DNA from: Brachionus koreanus
Taxonomy: Eukaryota; Rotifera; Eurotatoria; Ploima; Brachionidae
DNA: 33,233 bases
Direction: 5' to 3'
NCBI GenBank assembly: GCA_016987375.1
Contig: PJRA01000263.1
Coordinates: 375,115-408,347 of the forward strand
Part shown: one piece after another, positions 22,350-33,233 of the stretch
How positions within the stretch are numbered: position 1 is the stretch's first letter
How the letters are laid out: each line of letters starts with the position of its first letter
The notes under the pieces: generated by a model
What the model was told of the DNA's origin: nothing
The model's input: the letters and a program-made list of their open reading frames with translations, nothing else
The model's database searches: none
Program-made: the position numbers and the translations under genes

Positions 22350-23597
22350 CAGATTTTATTCAGATCCTTTCAAGAAGAATAAGCCACCTGACAATCTAAC
22401 ATCATACAGACCGATTTCGCTTATAAACTGCTTAGTGAAATGGCTAGAAAAAATAATCAATACTAAAATACAAAATTGTACAGAAAGTGAAAAGATTCTT
22501 CCATCAAGTCAATCTGAATCCAGGAGAAACAAAAGTACTCAAGACCACAATCTAAGAATTAATCAATCAATCGATGGTTGATTACTTCAACCGTAATGAA
22601 TTAACCGGAGCTTTTTTTTTTTGACTTTGATAAAAAATCCCATCAATAGCCAAATTAAAAGACCTAAATATCCACAACTTGTTATTGAATAGATCAGAAA
22701 CTCCCTATATGACCGATCATTCCAAGTTTGCCACAATCAAACCTTATCATCCGATTAGTCAATAACTTGAGGGGTCTCTCAAGCCAGTTGTCTTTCTCCA
22801 ATCCCAGTTTTTTTTGGATTATTCTTTTTTTCAGTGATACAGACTGCCCAAAGAAGTAAAAATTTCACTGTTTGCAAATGATTTTTGCATATGGATTGCA
22901 AGAACTTCAAATAAAGAAATAGAACCTCTTCTTCAAACTGCAATAGAGAAAATCGTGGAGTTTTGCAAAAAAATGGGACCTCAAAATAAATGAAACAAAA
23001 CATGCCACACCACTTTCACAAGAGCTGGTGTCAGTAACAACTACGAAATAAAAAGCTCAATTTCAATACTGAACTAGAAGAATTACCACTAGAGCTGAAT
23101 TTAGCCTTTTTAGCGATCAAACTGGAAAACTTGTCTAAAAAAGAACATCTACAAGACGTGTTGTAGATGTTCAATCAGAAATTAGAGCATTTCTGTTTTA
23201 GAAAAGAATCTAATTCATAAAATTAAAAGCTTTGAGTCAACTTCATCTCTAAGAATCAATTTAACCCTCTGTAGAACTTAGAATAGACTCTGTAGAATAG
23301 ACTCGTTGTTTGACTATTGTTTCATTATTTTAAATTCGGGAACAGAAAAAATAGAGCTAAAACTTCAAAACATTATTTTGAGATAAAAAAATGTTTTCCT
23401 CTTTAAAAAAAGTACTTTACTTTGTTAAAATTTTACTCCATGTTTACTTTAAAAATTACGAAAAAAAAAAGAAGTCTGCAATGAATAGTTTATTGAATGA
23501 AGTATAAAAGAATTAGAAAGAAGTTTTGTTGTAATTTGTTTTTTTTGTTATCGCTAAATCTTGCGTCATTTTTTTTTGAAATAAATAAATAAATAAC
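22350..23597 (+). pseudogene. Long LINE reverse transcriptase relic
   Basis: Fragments of a Jockey/CR1-type reverse transcriptase in the expected order: KKNKPPDNLTSYRPISLINCLVKWLEKIINTKIQ; STQDHNL; a degraded FFFDFDKK (the catalytic-core first Asp block); LPKEVKISLFANDFCIWIA, where FAND replaces FADD; AIEKIVEFCKKWDLKINETK; LNLAFLAIKLENLSKKEHL; SLFDYCFIILNSGTEKIELKLQNIILR; then a T-rich 3' UTR and GAAATAAATAAATAAATAA. It has many stops and frameshifts. It is 5'-truncated at the start of the RT domain and is clearly inactive. Confidence 0.85.
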
Positions 23598-25290
23598 TTC
23601 TATCTAACTCGGTTAGCAGTTAAATTTACTAAATTAATACCTCCTGTGCCTTATAACTCATTCATGTCCCAAACTGGACCTGCTCAGGGAATCAGAGGAC
23701 ACTTTAGAGGAATCTCTGGTCAATCTTGAACCCACTGCTTGCCTAGGACTAACTAAAATTGTAAAAAAATGGAAAGGTTTAACTCGGAAAGTAATAGAAG
23801 TCTCAACAGTCAATTAATTCAAAATATTGTATACTAATCTAGCTTTCATAGTTGTCTTCCTAGTAAGAAATCTAGTAGCTTATTATTATTAACAGTTTAA
23901 CATTAATGAAAAGAAAGGAGGAAGAAAAGATTATTACTTATTATTAGATATCTTTTACAATCAAATGTAATATATTCTGTTTAATTTTAATGTTTAGTTA
24001 TATAAAAAAAAAGAAATAAAATATTTTTTCTTTTAATTAAACAAAGTAGGCGATAAATATCAGACAAAATCTGAACAATAGCTTGAATTTTTTTTCCAAG
24101 ATACTTTCGAGAAGTCCAACAAATAGTTTAAATTTTTAGAAAATTTTTTTTTTAAAAAAAAAAGCGCTTTTAATTACACAAATGATAATTGAATTTTTTT
24201 TTTTAATTAATTAACAATTTTTCAACATAAGATAAAAGAACATTTTCTTAAAATTAAAAAAATAGCTACTAATTATAAAATTTTATGATATGTTTTTGCT
24301 AGAAATAATTGATTCCTAAAAGAGTGAAAAATAGTTTTTAAAATTTTCATAAACAAATACATATTATCTTATTCAGCCTAAAAGCAAACCAAGCTTCTGA
24401 AAAAAAGCTTTTTTTAACTATTTTAAGTACGAGATCATATTTCACCATTCAAGAAACTATTTCTGTACATAAACAAGAAAAATTATGAAAAATATTTCTA
24501 GCTACTTGAACTCAATCTAAAGTTAGTCTTTAAGTCGAGATAAAAATAAAAACAAAAATTACATTCGAGTCGGTGTTAGAACAACAAAAATTAAAAATTG
24601 TCTTAAAATCTCAAATATAATATGATTATTAATATGTCAATTATATAAGTTAAGCTATTTAGGATCAAATTTGAATAGGCTTAATACAACCAATTCGATT
24701 ATGTTTAGTTTATGCTTTTGGCTCATGAAAATCATTAATCTTTTAGTCCTATTGTTTTTCGCATTAAATAAATAATGATAAATAACTATATTGTTTAACC
24801 TAATCGCTCACAGGTTTAATCTTAATATTTTTTTAAAACCAATTTAAAACATATATTCTATTTTATTTTTTTTTATAATGAAAAAAAAATTGGTCAATTT
24901 TGAAAAACAAAAATATTTGAATCTTTTTGTAATCATGATTTTTGATTGAATAAAAATTTAGCTTCAAAATATTTATTTAATTTGAAAAAAAATTATTCTA
25001 TTTTTTAAACTTGTACAATGTTTGACTCACTCTTTAGCATAATAATATTAGTACTTAAGTAAGGTTGAGGACTAGTGAAACATGGTTTAGTTATTTTCTT
25101 TCTCTATAATAAATGTCTAAACCGAACATTTAACTTTAATTTAACAAGAAATGTTATTTAACCATGACCATCTTTAATACTATTTTATTTGCAAATTATA
25201 AAAGTACTGAAGAGTGCAAGAGGGTAAAAAAAGCTTGGGTAACACAATAAAATTTAGAATTTTTCCATCTATTGTTCTATTCACAAAATT
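23598..25290. other. AT-rich region, no gene seen
   Basis: About 23640-23870 is slightly less AT-rich (CCCAAACTGGACCTGCTCAGGG and nearby) but has no open frame or motif I can recognise. The remainder is poly-A/T-rich with nothing assignable on either strand. Confidence 0.5.
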
Positions 25291-25317
25291 CTGTAAAAAT
25301 AAAATCATCAATTAAAA

Positions 25318-25735
25318 CAAGAGTTATTGAAAATTAATAGCAAAAGCAAATATGGTAAATGGCATTCGTAAATTTTCCTTATTACTCTTTAGATTTCCTT
25401 TTTTCTTTGTAATAATGAATGGGACTAAGTGGTCGTCAATTAGAAGAGAGCATTCATTATAGGTCTTATATCTTTTAAGAATATCGTTAATAAATATGCT
25501 TAACAGCAAAAATTTAATTACTGAACCTTGTTCTCAAGTCGAGAAATGAATTTGATGGACTTGACATGGTGGAATATTCATTTTAATAGGCTGGTAAATA
25601 AAGCTGTCATACCACTTTCTATCAGATGCTTTTTAGATGTCGAAAAATTAAGCATTGAATTTTTTATTTGTGTAAAAGGATTCAACAGCTTTTTGAATAA
25701 GAAAAAACAGATTATCAGTGTGGTATAGCGACATC
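25318..25735 (-). pseudogene. LINE reverse transcriptase relic, minus strand
   Basis: The minus strand reads LIQKAVESFYTNKKFNALFFDIEKASDRKWYDSFIYQPIKMNIPPCQVH, then after one stop QGSVIKFLLLSIFINDILKRY and SLLIDDHLVPFIITKKK. These are reverse transcriptase blocks: FFDIEKAFDxVWHDxLIYKL with the first catalytic Asp, QGSVxxPLLFSIFINDI, and LLYADD changed to LLIDD. Sparse mutations allow easy recognition. No endonuclease, thumb or tail remains attached. Opposite orientation to the 22.3-23.6 kb relic. Confidence 0.85.
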
Positions 25736-25739
25736 TCTG

Positions 25740-28300
25740 TCAATATCATTGGATTTGTTAACTAGCTAAACTCTGAGCATTTATTATTTATTTGTAATTC
25801 TGTACCGAGCTTAAGCTCCTTCAGATTAAAGTCATATTTAAGTTATAATGGACATAAATAGTTGTTCTAATACGTCTAAACGGGAGATCGGATTGACGGG
25901 TCCAAAGGTACTGATATAGCAGTTGATCTGTGTTTCCAAAAACCTAATTGTTCTCTCAATAAATAGGCATTTTTTATCTAAAATTAAAAATATTTTGCAG
26001 TACAAGTTTTTATTGTAATTGAAAGATCAAAAATTAATAATTTTTATTTTTTAAGCTTTTGTAAAAAAAAAAATATTTTTTTCTAACAAAACTTCAATAT
26101 GTTATGTTAGTAAATTTTATAAAAAATTGTTAGCTCATTTTTTGCATGCTAATTCATTTTAAAAAATAAAATTTCTTAGCAAATAAGCAACAAAAAAAAG
26201 CATTGTAATCTTAAATCAAATAGTCAATTTCAATTCAATAATTATCAATGAATTAAAAACAAATAAACAATTTTAAAAAAAAAATTACATAAAAAAGATT
26301 TTCTATATAGTGCAAGGGCTCATCTTTCTCTAAAATTATTATAAAATTAAAAATCTCTATTAAAACCACAAAGCTTAATAAAGAAAACATCTGAGAATCT
26401 TTTAGTCTTGTGAAAAAAAACCTTCGAAAACCATCATTAATGTTTTTTACAATATTAAAATTTAGGCTTAGTGGAATAAATTTTTTTTTTAAAAATCAAT
26501 TTTTTATTATAAACCTTTTTATTTGGATCTAAAAAAAAGTTGAAAAAAATTTTTTTTTGAAAAAAATTGTTAATTATTAATAGAACGATTTTTTCAAAAG
26601 GATATGAATAATCGATAGACAAATATAAAGGTGAATATTAATTAGTAAAACTACATCCTCATACATTTTATCTAATTAAAGAAAAATTTTTTTTACTGTT
26701 TGCACATTTTTTGTAAAGAAAGATTAATCTTGCTTGCTAAATAATAATATAAACGCCCTTCTGAATAAACTCTTAAATTTTTTTTATATAAAATTTACGC
26801 TTTTTTGTTGATAAACTTTTTCACCAAAACTAGACTAACTAAAATGGAAATAGATAAAAAAGCTTTCAATCAACTCAAAATCATATCAAGTAAACAATAA
26901 GACTATTTTGATGTTAGTGTACTTATACTTTTCATCATAAATACCAGTTTATTTTTATATAAATAAAATATCCTATTTAAAAAATTAAATTTCAAAAAAT
27001 CGAAAATTTAATTCAATTTTTTTATTGACATAAAAGTAAAAGTTAGAAAAAAAATGCTTTCTAAAAAGATAATTATTTTTTATTTTTTAACTAAAAATAA
27101 AAAATCGCCAAAATTAACTTTAATTGAATAAAAAAATTTTAAAAAAAGTGACCATATTTAAAATGCTTAAATTTTGATGCTAAGTAAATATATTTGTCTG
27201 AATTTTTTAGAAAAAAAAGCCTGGCACATTGACAAAAACTGAAATAAAATAAAGAATCTTGAACATCATAGATTTCATCGGATAAGATCGTGAGTTTAAA
27301 CCTGAGGGGTCAACAATCATGAAGTAGTCAGCTCAAATGGATCTAGTTTGACGATATGCAAAAAAGCAAGAATTAAGACAAAGGATCAAATTTATTATTA
27401 GAATTAAAATCAAAATTTATTTATTTTCTTTTATACTTTGGACTAAACCGAAAATCATTAAAGTATCTTGTAAAAAATTTAAGTTGCTGGTTATGCAATA
27501 ATTCCAATACCATATGCAAACAAAGGCTTCATTTAAACTATAAACTTAGTTTTCAGTTTTTTACATTACTACCTTGTAAAAAGGTTTTATTTTCCATTTA
27601 AAAGTTTTTAAAACCATTGAGTTAAAAAGCTTTTAGAAAGAATTCGATTAATTAATCCAGACAAAATTCAAATAAGACAAATTTAAAAATGTCTAATTTC
27701 AATGAATTAGCTAAAAATATCATTTTGATCTGTGTAGCCAACATAAAATGAAAAAAAAATAAAATAAAAAAAGCATATTAAAAATGAGAAACGAAAATTT
27801 TTAAAAATTTTCCATCAATATTCTCCTTCACCTTTTTGTCTGAAACAGATCTAAAAAATCTGTCATTTAAATCGTTTCTTCGCTTTTTGAATATTGAATA
27901 AAACACTCTAATTGCTTAAACAATAAAATTTTAAAACAATTTTTAATTTTTTTCAATATTTTCTTCTAACATTATCAAATAAATAAAAAAAATAAAAAAA
28001 TTTTCCAGATCAATGACCAAAGAAAAACAAAAAAAAATCCTATAACAAAGGCTTTCTAAGCAAACACGCAAATATTAAACTTGTTTTTATCAATCGAATT
28101 TGAAAAATTTTAATTCAATCAAATCATGTGACTTACACAATTGTGAAAACACACTATTCAATAAATATTATCAAATATTAATTTTCAAAATTTATTAGAT
28201 CATTTTGCTCCTAAAAGACTAATTGAATAAATCAAATTTTAAACCAAACTAGATTCAATTTTATTTAGTTTTAGCTCAATTTAAAGACAAAATATTTTAA
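25740..28300. other. AT-rich region, no gene seen
   Basis: The first ~230 bp may extend the LINE relic upstream: the minus strand has LLREQLGFWKHRSTA, which resembles the EQFGFRKHRSTA block. From about 26000 on there is only A/T-rich low-complexity sequence without a recognisable motif. Confidence 0.5.
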
Positions 28301-29090
28301 ATTACTTGTGCATGTTGTTGATTTTGAATGCTGCTGGACTCAATAAACACAAGCCTTGTTACTAGTTTGAAAAAATGAAACAACGCGTACTAAAACTTGA
28401 GAATAAATATTTCGTCTGTTCTTGTTCAATCTCGAGCAGCACACAACAATATTAACTCTAAATAAATCATCTACATAAGTAAACTGAATATATTGTTTAG
28501 TTGATTTGTAAGTGAGTGAGTGTGTGTTTGTGTGTGATTATTTGAAGCCAATCTATCTAATCGTATCAATCTACAGAACATAAACTAGATACGATTAGAA
28601 TATTATGATAGAGCAAACACTCATTTACACATCCAAATGAACGCCTTAGAATAACTAATTTTTCCCATTTTACCTCACCAAAATATACAGATCTAGAAAT
28701 ATGTTGGTTTACGAAGGCAAGGATCGAACACAAATCAATAATAAACAATAGAGGATTGTGTTCGTGTATTGCCATTTTTATTTCTATTTTAATTAACAAT
28801 TGTTTTTTAGCCTAATAGTAGAGGAGAAAAATTATAATAATAATAAAGAAATTCAATATGCTTTCGTTTTTGTTTGGCTTTTAATTAGATAACTGTTTTT
28901 TCTAGCTTTTCATCATTTGTTTTTATTCTAACTCGTAAATATTGAGTAATCATGGAATAAAGCTTTCATCTAATTGGCTGAACGAAACAGCTCTTTCAAT
29001 CTCTCTCTCTCTCTCTAAGCCTATTATGGCTATCTGTTTGATTGTGAATTGATAACAGTGTGTAAGGCAGTTTTTCAATGTTGACTTAAA
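28300..29090. other. Compositionally distinct segment; candidate actinin promoter or 5' exon
   Basis: Less AT-rich than the kilobases on either side, with a GT/GAGT-rich run (28511-28537) and a (CT)n run (28999-29016), and no transposon motif. On the minus strand a possible donor (GTAAGT, 28133-28138) lies just downstream. Together with the candidate acceptor at 17974 this could be a non-coding first exon of alpha-actinin across a ~10-kb intron. A minus-strand 77-codon frame at 28566-28799 has no recognisable domain. Speculative. Confidence 0.2.
28999..29016 (+). repeat. (CT)n microsatellite
   Basis: About nine CT units. On the minus strand it reads (GA)n, the same motif as at 18071-18098 upstream of the actinin start. 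Confidence 0.9.
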
Positions 29091-29396
29091 AAGGATCATA
29101 GATTCTTAATTTTCTATTTTAACCTAATAAGCTAATCAAAATAAAATACTAAATTAATATATTTAATGCTATTCAATTTCCATTTATTTTAAATAAGAAA
29201 ATATTTTAGTTTTGTGAGAGCAATTATTTTTTTTACAAGAATAAAAAAAAGTTTTCAAGATTATTGAGTGGGTTACTGAAAGGCAGTGAACTTTTTATAT
29301 TTGTGAATTAAAGAGACGCAAGAATTTTAAAGCAAACAAGGTACTTCTTTTACTCATTGTTCAATGTTTAGTCATTAAATTTTGCGTTCATTTATA

Positions 29397-29594
29397 GATA
29401 TTTTAGCAAAATGAAAATAATTTTACATTTTTATACTTTTAGATTTTTTATGCAATTTTTCAGAAAAATAAAAAAAACTTTCTAAAATTATTTTGGTAAA
29501 CGAAAATAAAATTGAAAAATTTCTTAAATATTGCACACAAAAATCTAAAAATATGAAAAAAATGTAAAATTATTTTCATTTTGCCGATATTTTT
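29397..29594. repeat. Foldback (MITE-like) element of ~195 bp
   Basis: The left arm, about 29400-29456, reads AGCAAAATGAAAATAATTTTACATTTTT, then TTTTAGATTTTT and TGCAAT. The right arm, about 29536-29590, is its reverse complement with a few mismatches and a short insertion. The ~80-bp middle is AT-rich. No clear target duplication. A separate perfect 9-bp-arm hairpin (TTTTAGTAT/ATACTAAAA, 29597-29621) lies immediately to the right. Confidence 0.7.
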
Positions 29595-29682
29595 CATTTT
29601 AGTATCTTTGTTATACTAAAACTTTTAGTCACTTGTTACTAAAAACAGAATTGAATGCTCTTCAAAATGATTTGTCTAACTC

Positions 29683-29940
29683 TTTGTTTATTTAATTCTA
29701 AAAAAAATTATAAAAATGAAAATTTTACGTCATTGTAGTCAAGGAAAAAATGTCTATCAACAACATCAGTAATTCGTGTTATATGTCTATTGGAAGTGTG
29801 AAAATGTGTGCTTAAAATAAAAGGGCTACAAGATTGGTTTAAATCTAATAGTGGGAATACGAGCCTTCAAAGAAACAATGGTTCAGGTAGAACAGTCATT
29901 CTAGATCAGAATATTCTGCGTACGACTGCTGAGTAGTGTT
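29683..29940 (+). pseudogene. Tc1/mariner-like transposase N-terminal relic
   Basis: After the dispersed leader repeat (29683-29770, shared with 18761-18860) an ATG begins MSINNISNS. Further on one frame reads LQDWFKSNSGNTSLQRNNGSGRTVILDQNILRTTAE then stop. The pattern WxxxxxxxxxLQRxxGSGR is the linker between the two helix-turn-helix parts of Tc1/mariner transposases. The remainder of the gene is absent; GC-richer unrelated sequence begins at about 29940. Confidence 0.45.
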
Positions 29941-29970
29941 AGGTGGCGGCCAAGCCTAGCCGGTCCGAAC

Positions 29971-30300
29971 AGGCATTGTGAATTTTGGAACAAAAAACAA
30001 AAATTTAAAATTAGAAAAACTTTTATTCTAAGATTCTAAAAACCGCTCTGCAAAATGTATCAGCTGATACAAGGTATGTATCAGTCAAATTTGGTCCGTG
30101 CAAAAACTGTGCAATTTAATTTTAATAATTTGTTAATTCATATCCTTTTTGCACCATTGCAGAGTTTTTACACAGATTAAATTTGGATGATACAATCGTT
30201 GTATCAGCTGATACATTTTGCACAACGGTTTTTAGACCCTTAGAATAAAAGTTTTTCTAATTCTAAATTTTTGTTTTTTGTTCCAAAATTCACAATTCCT
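29971..30300. mobile_element. 330-bp palindromic MITE with 6-bp target duplication
   Basis: Two arms of about 135-140 bp (29971 to about 30110, and about 30162 to 30300) are near-perfect reverse complements. They begin AGG(C/A)ATTGTGAATTTTGGAAC, share AACAAAAAACAAAAATTTA, AACTTTTATTCTAAG and a 16-bp palindrome TGTATCAGCTGATACA, and surround ~50 bp of AT-rich loop. The element is flanked by CCGAAC at 29965-29970 and again at 30301-30306, an exact 6-bp target duplication. It has no coding capacity. The superfamily is unclear: hAT or Dada elements can give duplications of about this size. Confidence 0.85.
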
Positions 30301-30306
30301 CCGAAC

Positions 30307-31860
30307 GCGGCCAGAATTAAGCGGCCAATTTAGCGGTTGAACCGTGAACATGGCCAGTCAAATTTTTTGACCAAAAATTCTCAATTCAATGTTTTTGTTG
30401 AGACCCAAGTCTTGACATCACTCTAATGCATTTTTCTGTTCCTTATTATTTTTGTAACTGCAGATAAAACCACTAACATATTTTGATTTAGTATATAAAC
30501 CATTGTTTTTGTTATTAAATTCGGATTCCAATAAAGCTTTTTTAAGGCAAAGTCTTTTTTATTTATAAATTAGGGTTGTTAATTGAACTAAAATTCGAAA
30601 ACTTGAAGTTTTTGGTAAAAGTTCAAGTTAGTTTTTTACATATTTGATTTTTTACATAGTTGGATTTATAATATAAATCCCACAAAAGAAGTCTAAACAG
30701 GCTTCAACATTTTTTAGAAATTGATAAATTTGCTGACAATGTCTAAAATTATTTAACAAGTCTTTTTTTTTGCAAACGTCGAATAAAAGGAAATGAACAT
30801 TTTTTTGAAAAAAATGTGAACTATCTCAATTCCTTGTTTGATTTTATTAAAAAAAAATCATTTAAAAAAAAAAATCCATTGCTATTAAATATATTTTTTT
30901 TTGTTAAACTAAACTTTAAATAATTCAACATTTTTTTTCAAATGGGCTATTTTTGAGCAATTATAAAAATTTTTAAACTAAATAATTAAAAAAAGTAAAA
31001 CCATAGTTTTGTTCAGTATTTTGTCTAGTTTCCGAAAATATCAAATATTTTTTGACAATGGAAATTTAAAAACTAATGCTTTCTTTAATTTAAATTCTTG
31101 TAACATTGAAAATTAATGTTATTAATTAATGCTATCAATCTTAAAATAATCTTAAGAAAAAAATTGCTTTTTTAAATTATATACATATAAATAATGTTAT
31201 CTTTTATAAATTTTACCTTCTATGAACAATCTTTTATTTTCTGACTTGAGAGCATAACGATTCTGGTTTAATTAAAAAATAAAAAAAGCAACACATTTTT
31301 ATTTAATCTATTCTGATGAACAAAATAATTTAAAAAAAAGGTAAAGTATGTTTTAAAATTTATTTTGTTATTAAGAAACAAAAAAATTTGTAAACATGAA
31401 AATAATGGATGGTTAAATTATTCTGATAAAATATTATTTTTCTTTAATTTTAAATTAAAATAAAATTTAAAAAATATTTTAAAAATTAATTAGCTTTTTT
31501 TTAATTAATTGATGCTGCTGATAAAAAGTTGGTCAAAAAGCTTTTATGAAGAATAATTAAATTTGTAACCAAGTAAATTATGTAACATGATTTTAAAATT
31601 TTGAGAATACTTGGTAGATTTTTTTTCAGAAAAAAAATATAAAAAACATGAAAAACACTTTTTTAAAAATAGCTTTTACTGTTTGCAAGCCACGGCTCAT
31701 GAATAATTGTTTTCAACAAGATTTATAGAATGCTGAATGATAAATCAGATCTATGCCACAAAATTCAAGATGAAAACAAGTTGAAAAAATATATTTTTAA
31801 ATTAAATACTTCTTTTTGAATATTTTTTCTAAATTATTTTGGGTTTTCTAAATGATTATA
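30307..31860. other. Region right of the MITE, no gene seen
   Basis: The first ~60 bp continue the GC-richer target into which the MITE inserted (GCGGCC repeated, GCGGTTGAACCGTG). The rest to 31860 is AT-rich with many poly-A/T runs and no open frame or recognisable motif. Confidence 0.55.
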
Positions 31861-32768
31861 TAGTAGTAGTAGTAGTTCTTGCTGCGACACCTAACATGTA
31901 GATTGTCTAAGCCCATCACCACCAATTGGTCGCGTAGATCTGTAGCAGCCGATTCCATTGAACTTATCTAAGGCCATTTTAAAGTTAGCGGTTGACTTGG
32001 ATTTCACTACATTTTCTGGCAACTTATTCCAATGCGGAACTACTCTGTTTGAGAAAAATAAATGTCTGGCATTTACTGCAGCCGCAAAATCGTTCCTAAT
32101 TTGAGCTGGGAAACTTTCTCTCTGGTCTCTGATGCTATTTCTTCTAAACGCCCCGGCTGGTCCCTTGTTTTCTGATTTATTCACTAGATTCTTGACCAAG
32201 CTTACCTTTTCTATTCCATTCACTAATGTTACATTTCAATCAAGTTCCCTCTCACTCTTCTTTCACTCAGCTTTGTCAGTCCTAATTTTGTCAGCCTTAT
32301 TTCATACGGCATATTTCTTACAGACAACGGTATTTTTGTTGCCCTCTCTTGCACCTTTTCCAATGCATTCACGTCCATTTTCATACTTGGATTCCAAACC
32401 TGTACTGCGTAATCTATGTGGGGTCTCACCATGGATATATACAATCTAACCCACAGTCTTTCCTCTCTACTTGTAAACGTTCGCTTTAGCATTCCAAGTA
32501 CCCTACTCGCTTTCATTTAGTCTGCCGAAATGCATTACTTTACATTTGTTAGCACACAGTCCCATACGCCAAACCTCTATCCATTTACATACTGCATCCA
32601 TATCTTTCTGTAACATCGCACTCTCATAAACATTATTAACTAAACCGAGTAATTTTGAGTCATCTGCGTACAATTCCATTCTATTTGAAACGCAGTCGGG
32701 TAGGTCATTTATGTACAGAAAAAATAGCAGAGGTCCAAGTACAGACCCTTGCGGAACTCCACTCAAAA
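31861..32768 (-). mobile_element. 5'-truncated CR1-like LINE with (CTA)n tail
   Basis: Minus strand. It starts abruptly at SGVPQGSVLGPLLFFLYINDLPD, followed by MELYADDSKLL with the catalytic YADD intact, then MDAVCKWIEVWRMGLCANKCKVMHFGR. A deletion plus frameshift near 32510 removes the next block. It resumes RVLGMLKRTFTSREERLWVRLYISMVRPHIDYAVQVWNP, then ERATKIPLSVRNMPYEIRLTKLGLTKLSERRVRGNLIEM. After a second frameshift near 32225 it ends GAFRRNSIRDQRESF, ARHLFFSNRVVPHWNKLPENVV, FKMALDKFNG and a stop at 31891. The 3' terminus is five to six CTA units (31861-31876). GC is much higher than in the flanks, so it is the youngest-looking LINE here. Confidence 0.9.
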
Positions 32769-33233
32769 AAAAGGCTTGTTAATAGTTAATTAACTGAAAT
32801 TTTTTTTTTTACTATTTTGTAATATTAATTTCAAATTTATTAAGTATTTATTAAGATTTAGTCAAATTTTGAAATTGATTTCGGGCTTTTTTTGTGATCT
32901 TTAATGGGTAGAGTTTATGGGGGAGCGAAAATATTTTTATACCATAAATTCAGTTTAAAATAGACCAAATGCAGTATTTTACCAAAATTTATTTTAATTT
33001 AACACATCATAATTAACTATAATTGGCTATATTTACTTTAATTTTAATAAAAGTACTAAAAAAAAATCAAAATCGACATTAATATAATAAAATATCGATT
33101 TGAATATACATAGATAAAATAAAATTGGAAAAAATGTTTATTCCAAAAAAAAATAAATAAAAATATTAAAAATATCTAAGTTCCAAAAACATTTTCTTCT
33201 GAATAACTCATGTACAAGAATTCGTCCTTATCT
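32769..33233. other. AT-rich right edge, no gene seen
   Basis: Low-complexity AT-rich sequence beyond the truncation point of the CR1-like LINE. No recognisable coding or structural element. Confidence 0.6.

Noticed and set aside
28566..28799. 77-codon minus-strand frame
   Set aside because: Looks more protein-like than most, but no motif is recognisable and there is no supporting splice or start context.
29965..30306. Reading the 330-bp palindrome as a microRNA gene
   Set aside because: The arms are far longer than a miRNA hairpin and have transposon-type ends with a target duplication; a MITE explains it better.

Overview
This window is AT-rich animal nuclear DNA (GC well below 35% by eye) from a metazoan with both very short introns (51-96 bp) and introns inflated by transposon debris. 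A muscle-type cytoskeletal gene, many degraded LINE families with (AAAT)n or (CTA)n tails, and the composition suggest a small invertebrate. A monogonont rotifer such as Brachionus is my best guess, but the sequence alone does not prove it.

Layout. Two host genes lie in tandem on the minus strand. At the left edge is a malic enzyme gene whose one long exon (1071-2615) encodes nearly the whole protein; the last exon lies beyond position 1. Upstream of it on the same strand is a complete alpha-actinin coding region (6271-17916). I assembled it as seven coding positions from eight exons: N-terminus and CH1 (17394-17916), CH2 (13053-13301), two mutually exclusive versions of the next exon (12916-13001 and 12734-12819, both 86 bp), the neck (12581-12673), the spectrin repeats plus first EF hand (8468-9970), the second EF hand (6486-6644), and the C-terminal EF hands with stop (6271-6429). 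Either isoform is 923 residues.

Everything else is transposon relic or AT-rich filler. Between the two genes, a LINE endonuclease fragment is flanked by two ~140-bp direct repeats and sits against an RTE-like reverse transcriptase relic. In the actinin introns I find a solo LTR (8110-8384, 4-bp target duplication GTGA), a LINE tail (11213-11662), a Mutator-like element with terminal inverted repeats and a SWIM zinc finger (14513-15912), and duplicated LINE 3' ends (16090-17010). The 15 kb upstream of actinin holds several LINE relics (18600-19160, 22350-23597, 25318-25735, 31861-32768), Tc1/mariner-like fragments, and two foldback MITE-like elements. One of these is a 330-bp palindrome with a perfect 6-bp target duplication (29971-30300).

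How the genes relate. Alpha-actinin crosslinks actin filaments; malic enzyme makes pyruvate and reduced cofactor from malate. Nothing links them functionally; they are simply neighbours. The most biologically meaningful observation is the frame-enforced mutually exclusive exon pair in the actin-binding domain. I found no bacterial-type system, tRNA, rRNA or CRISPR array.
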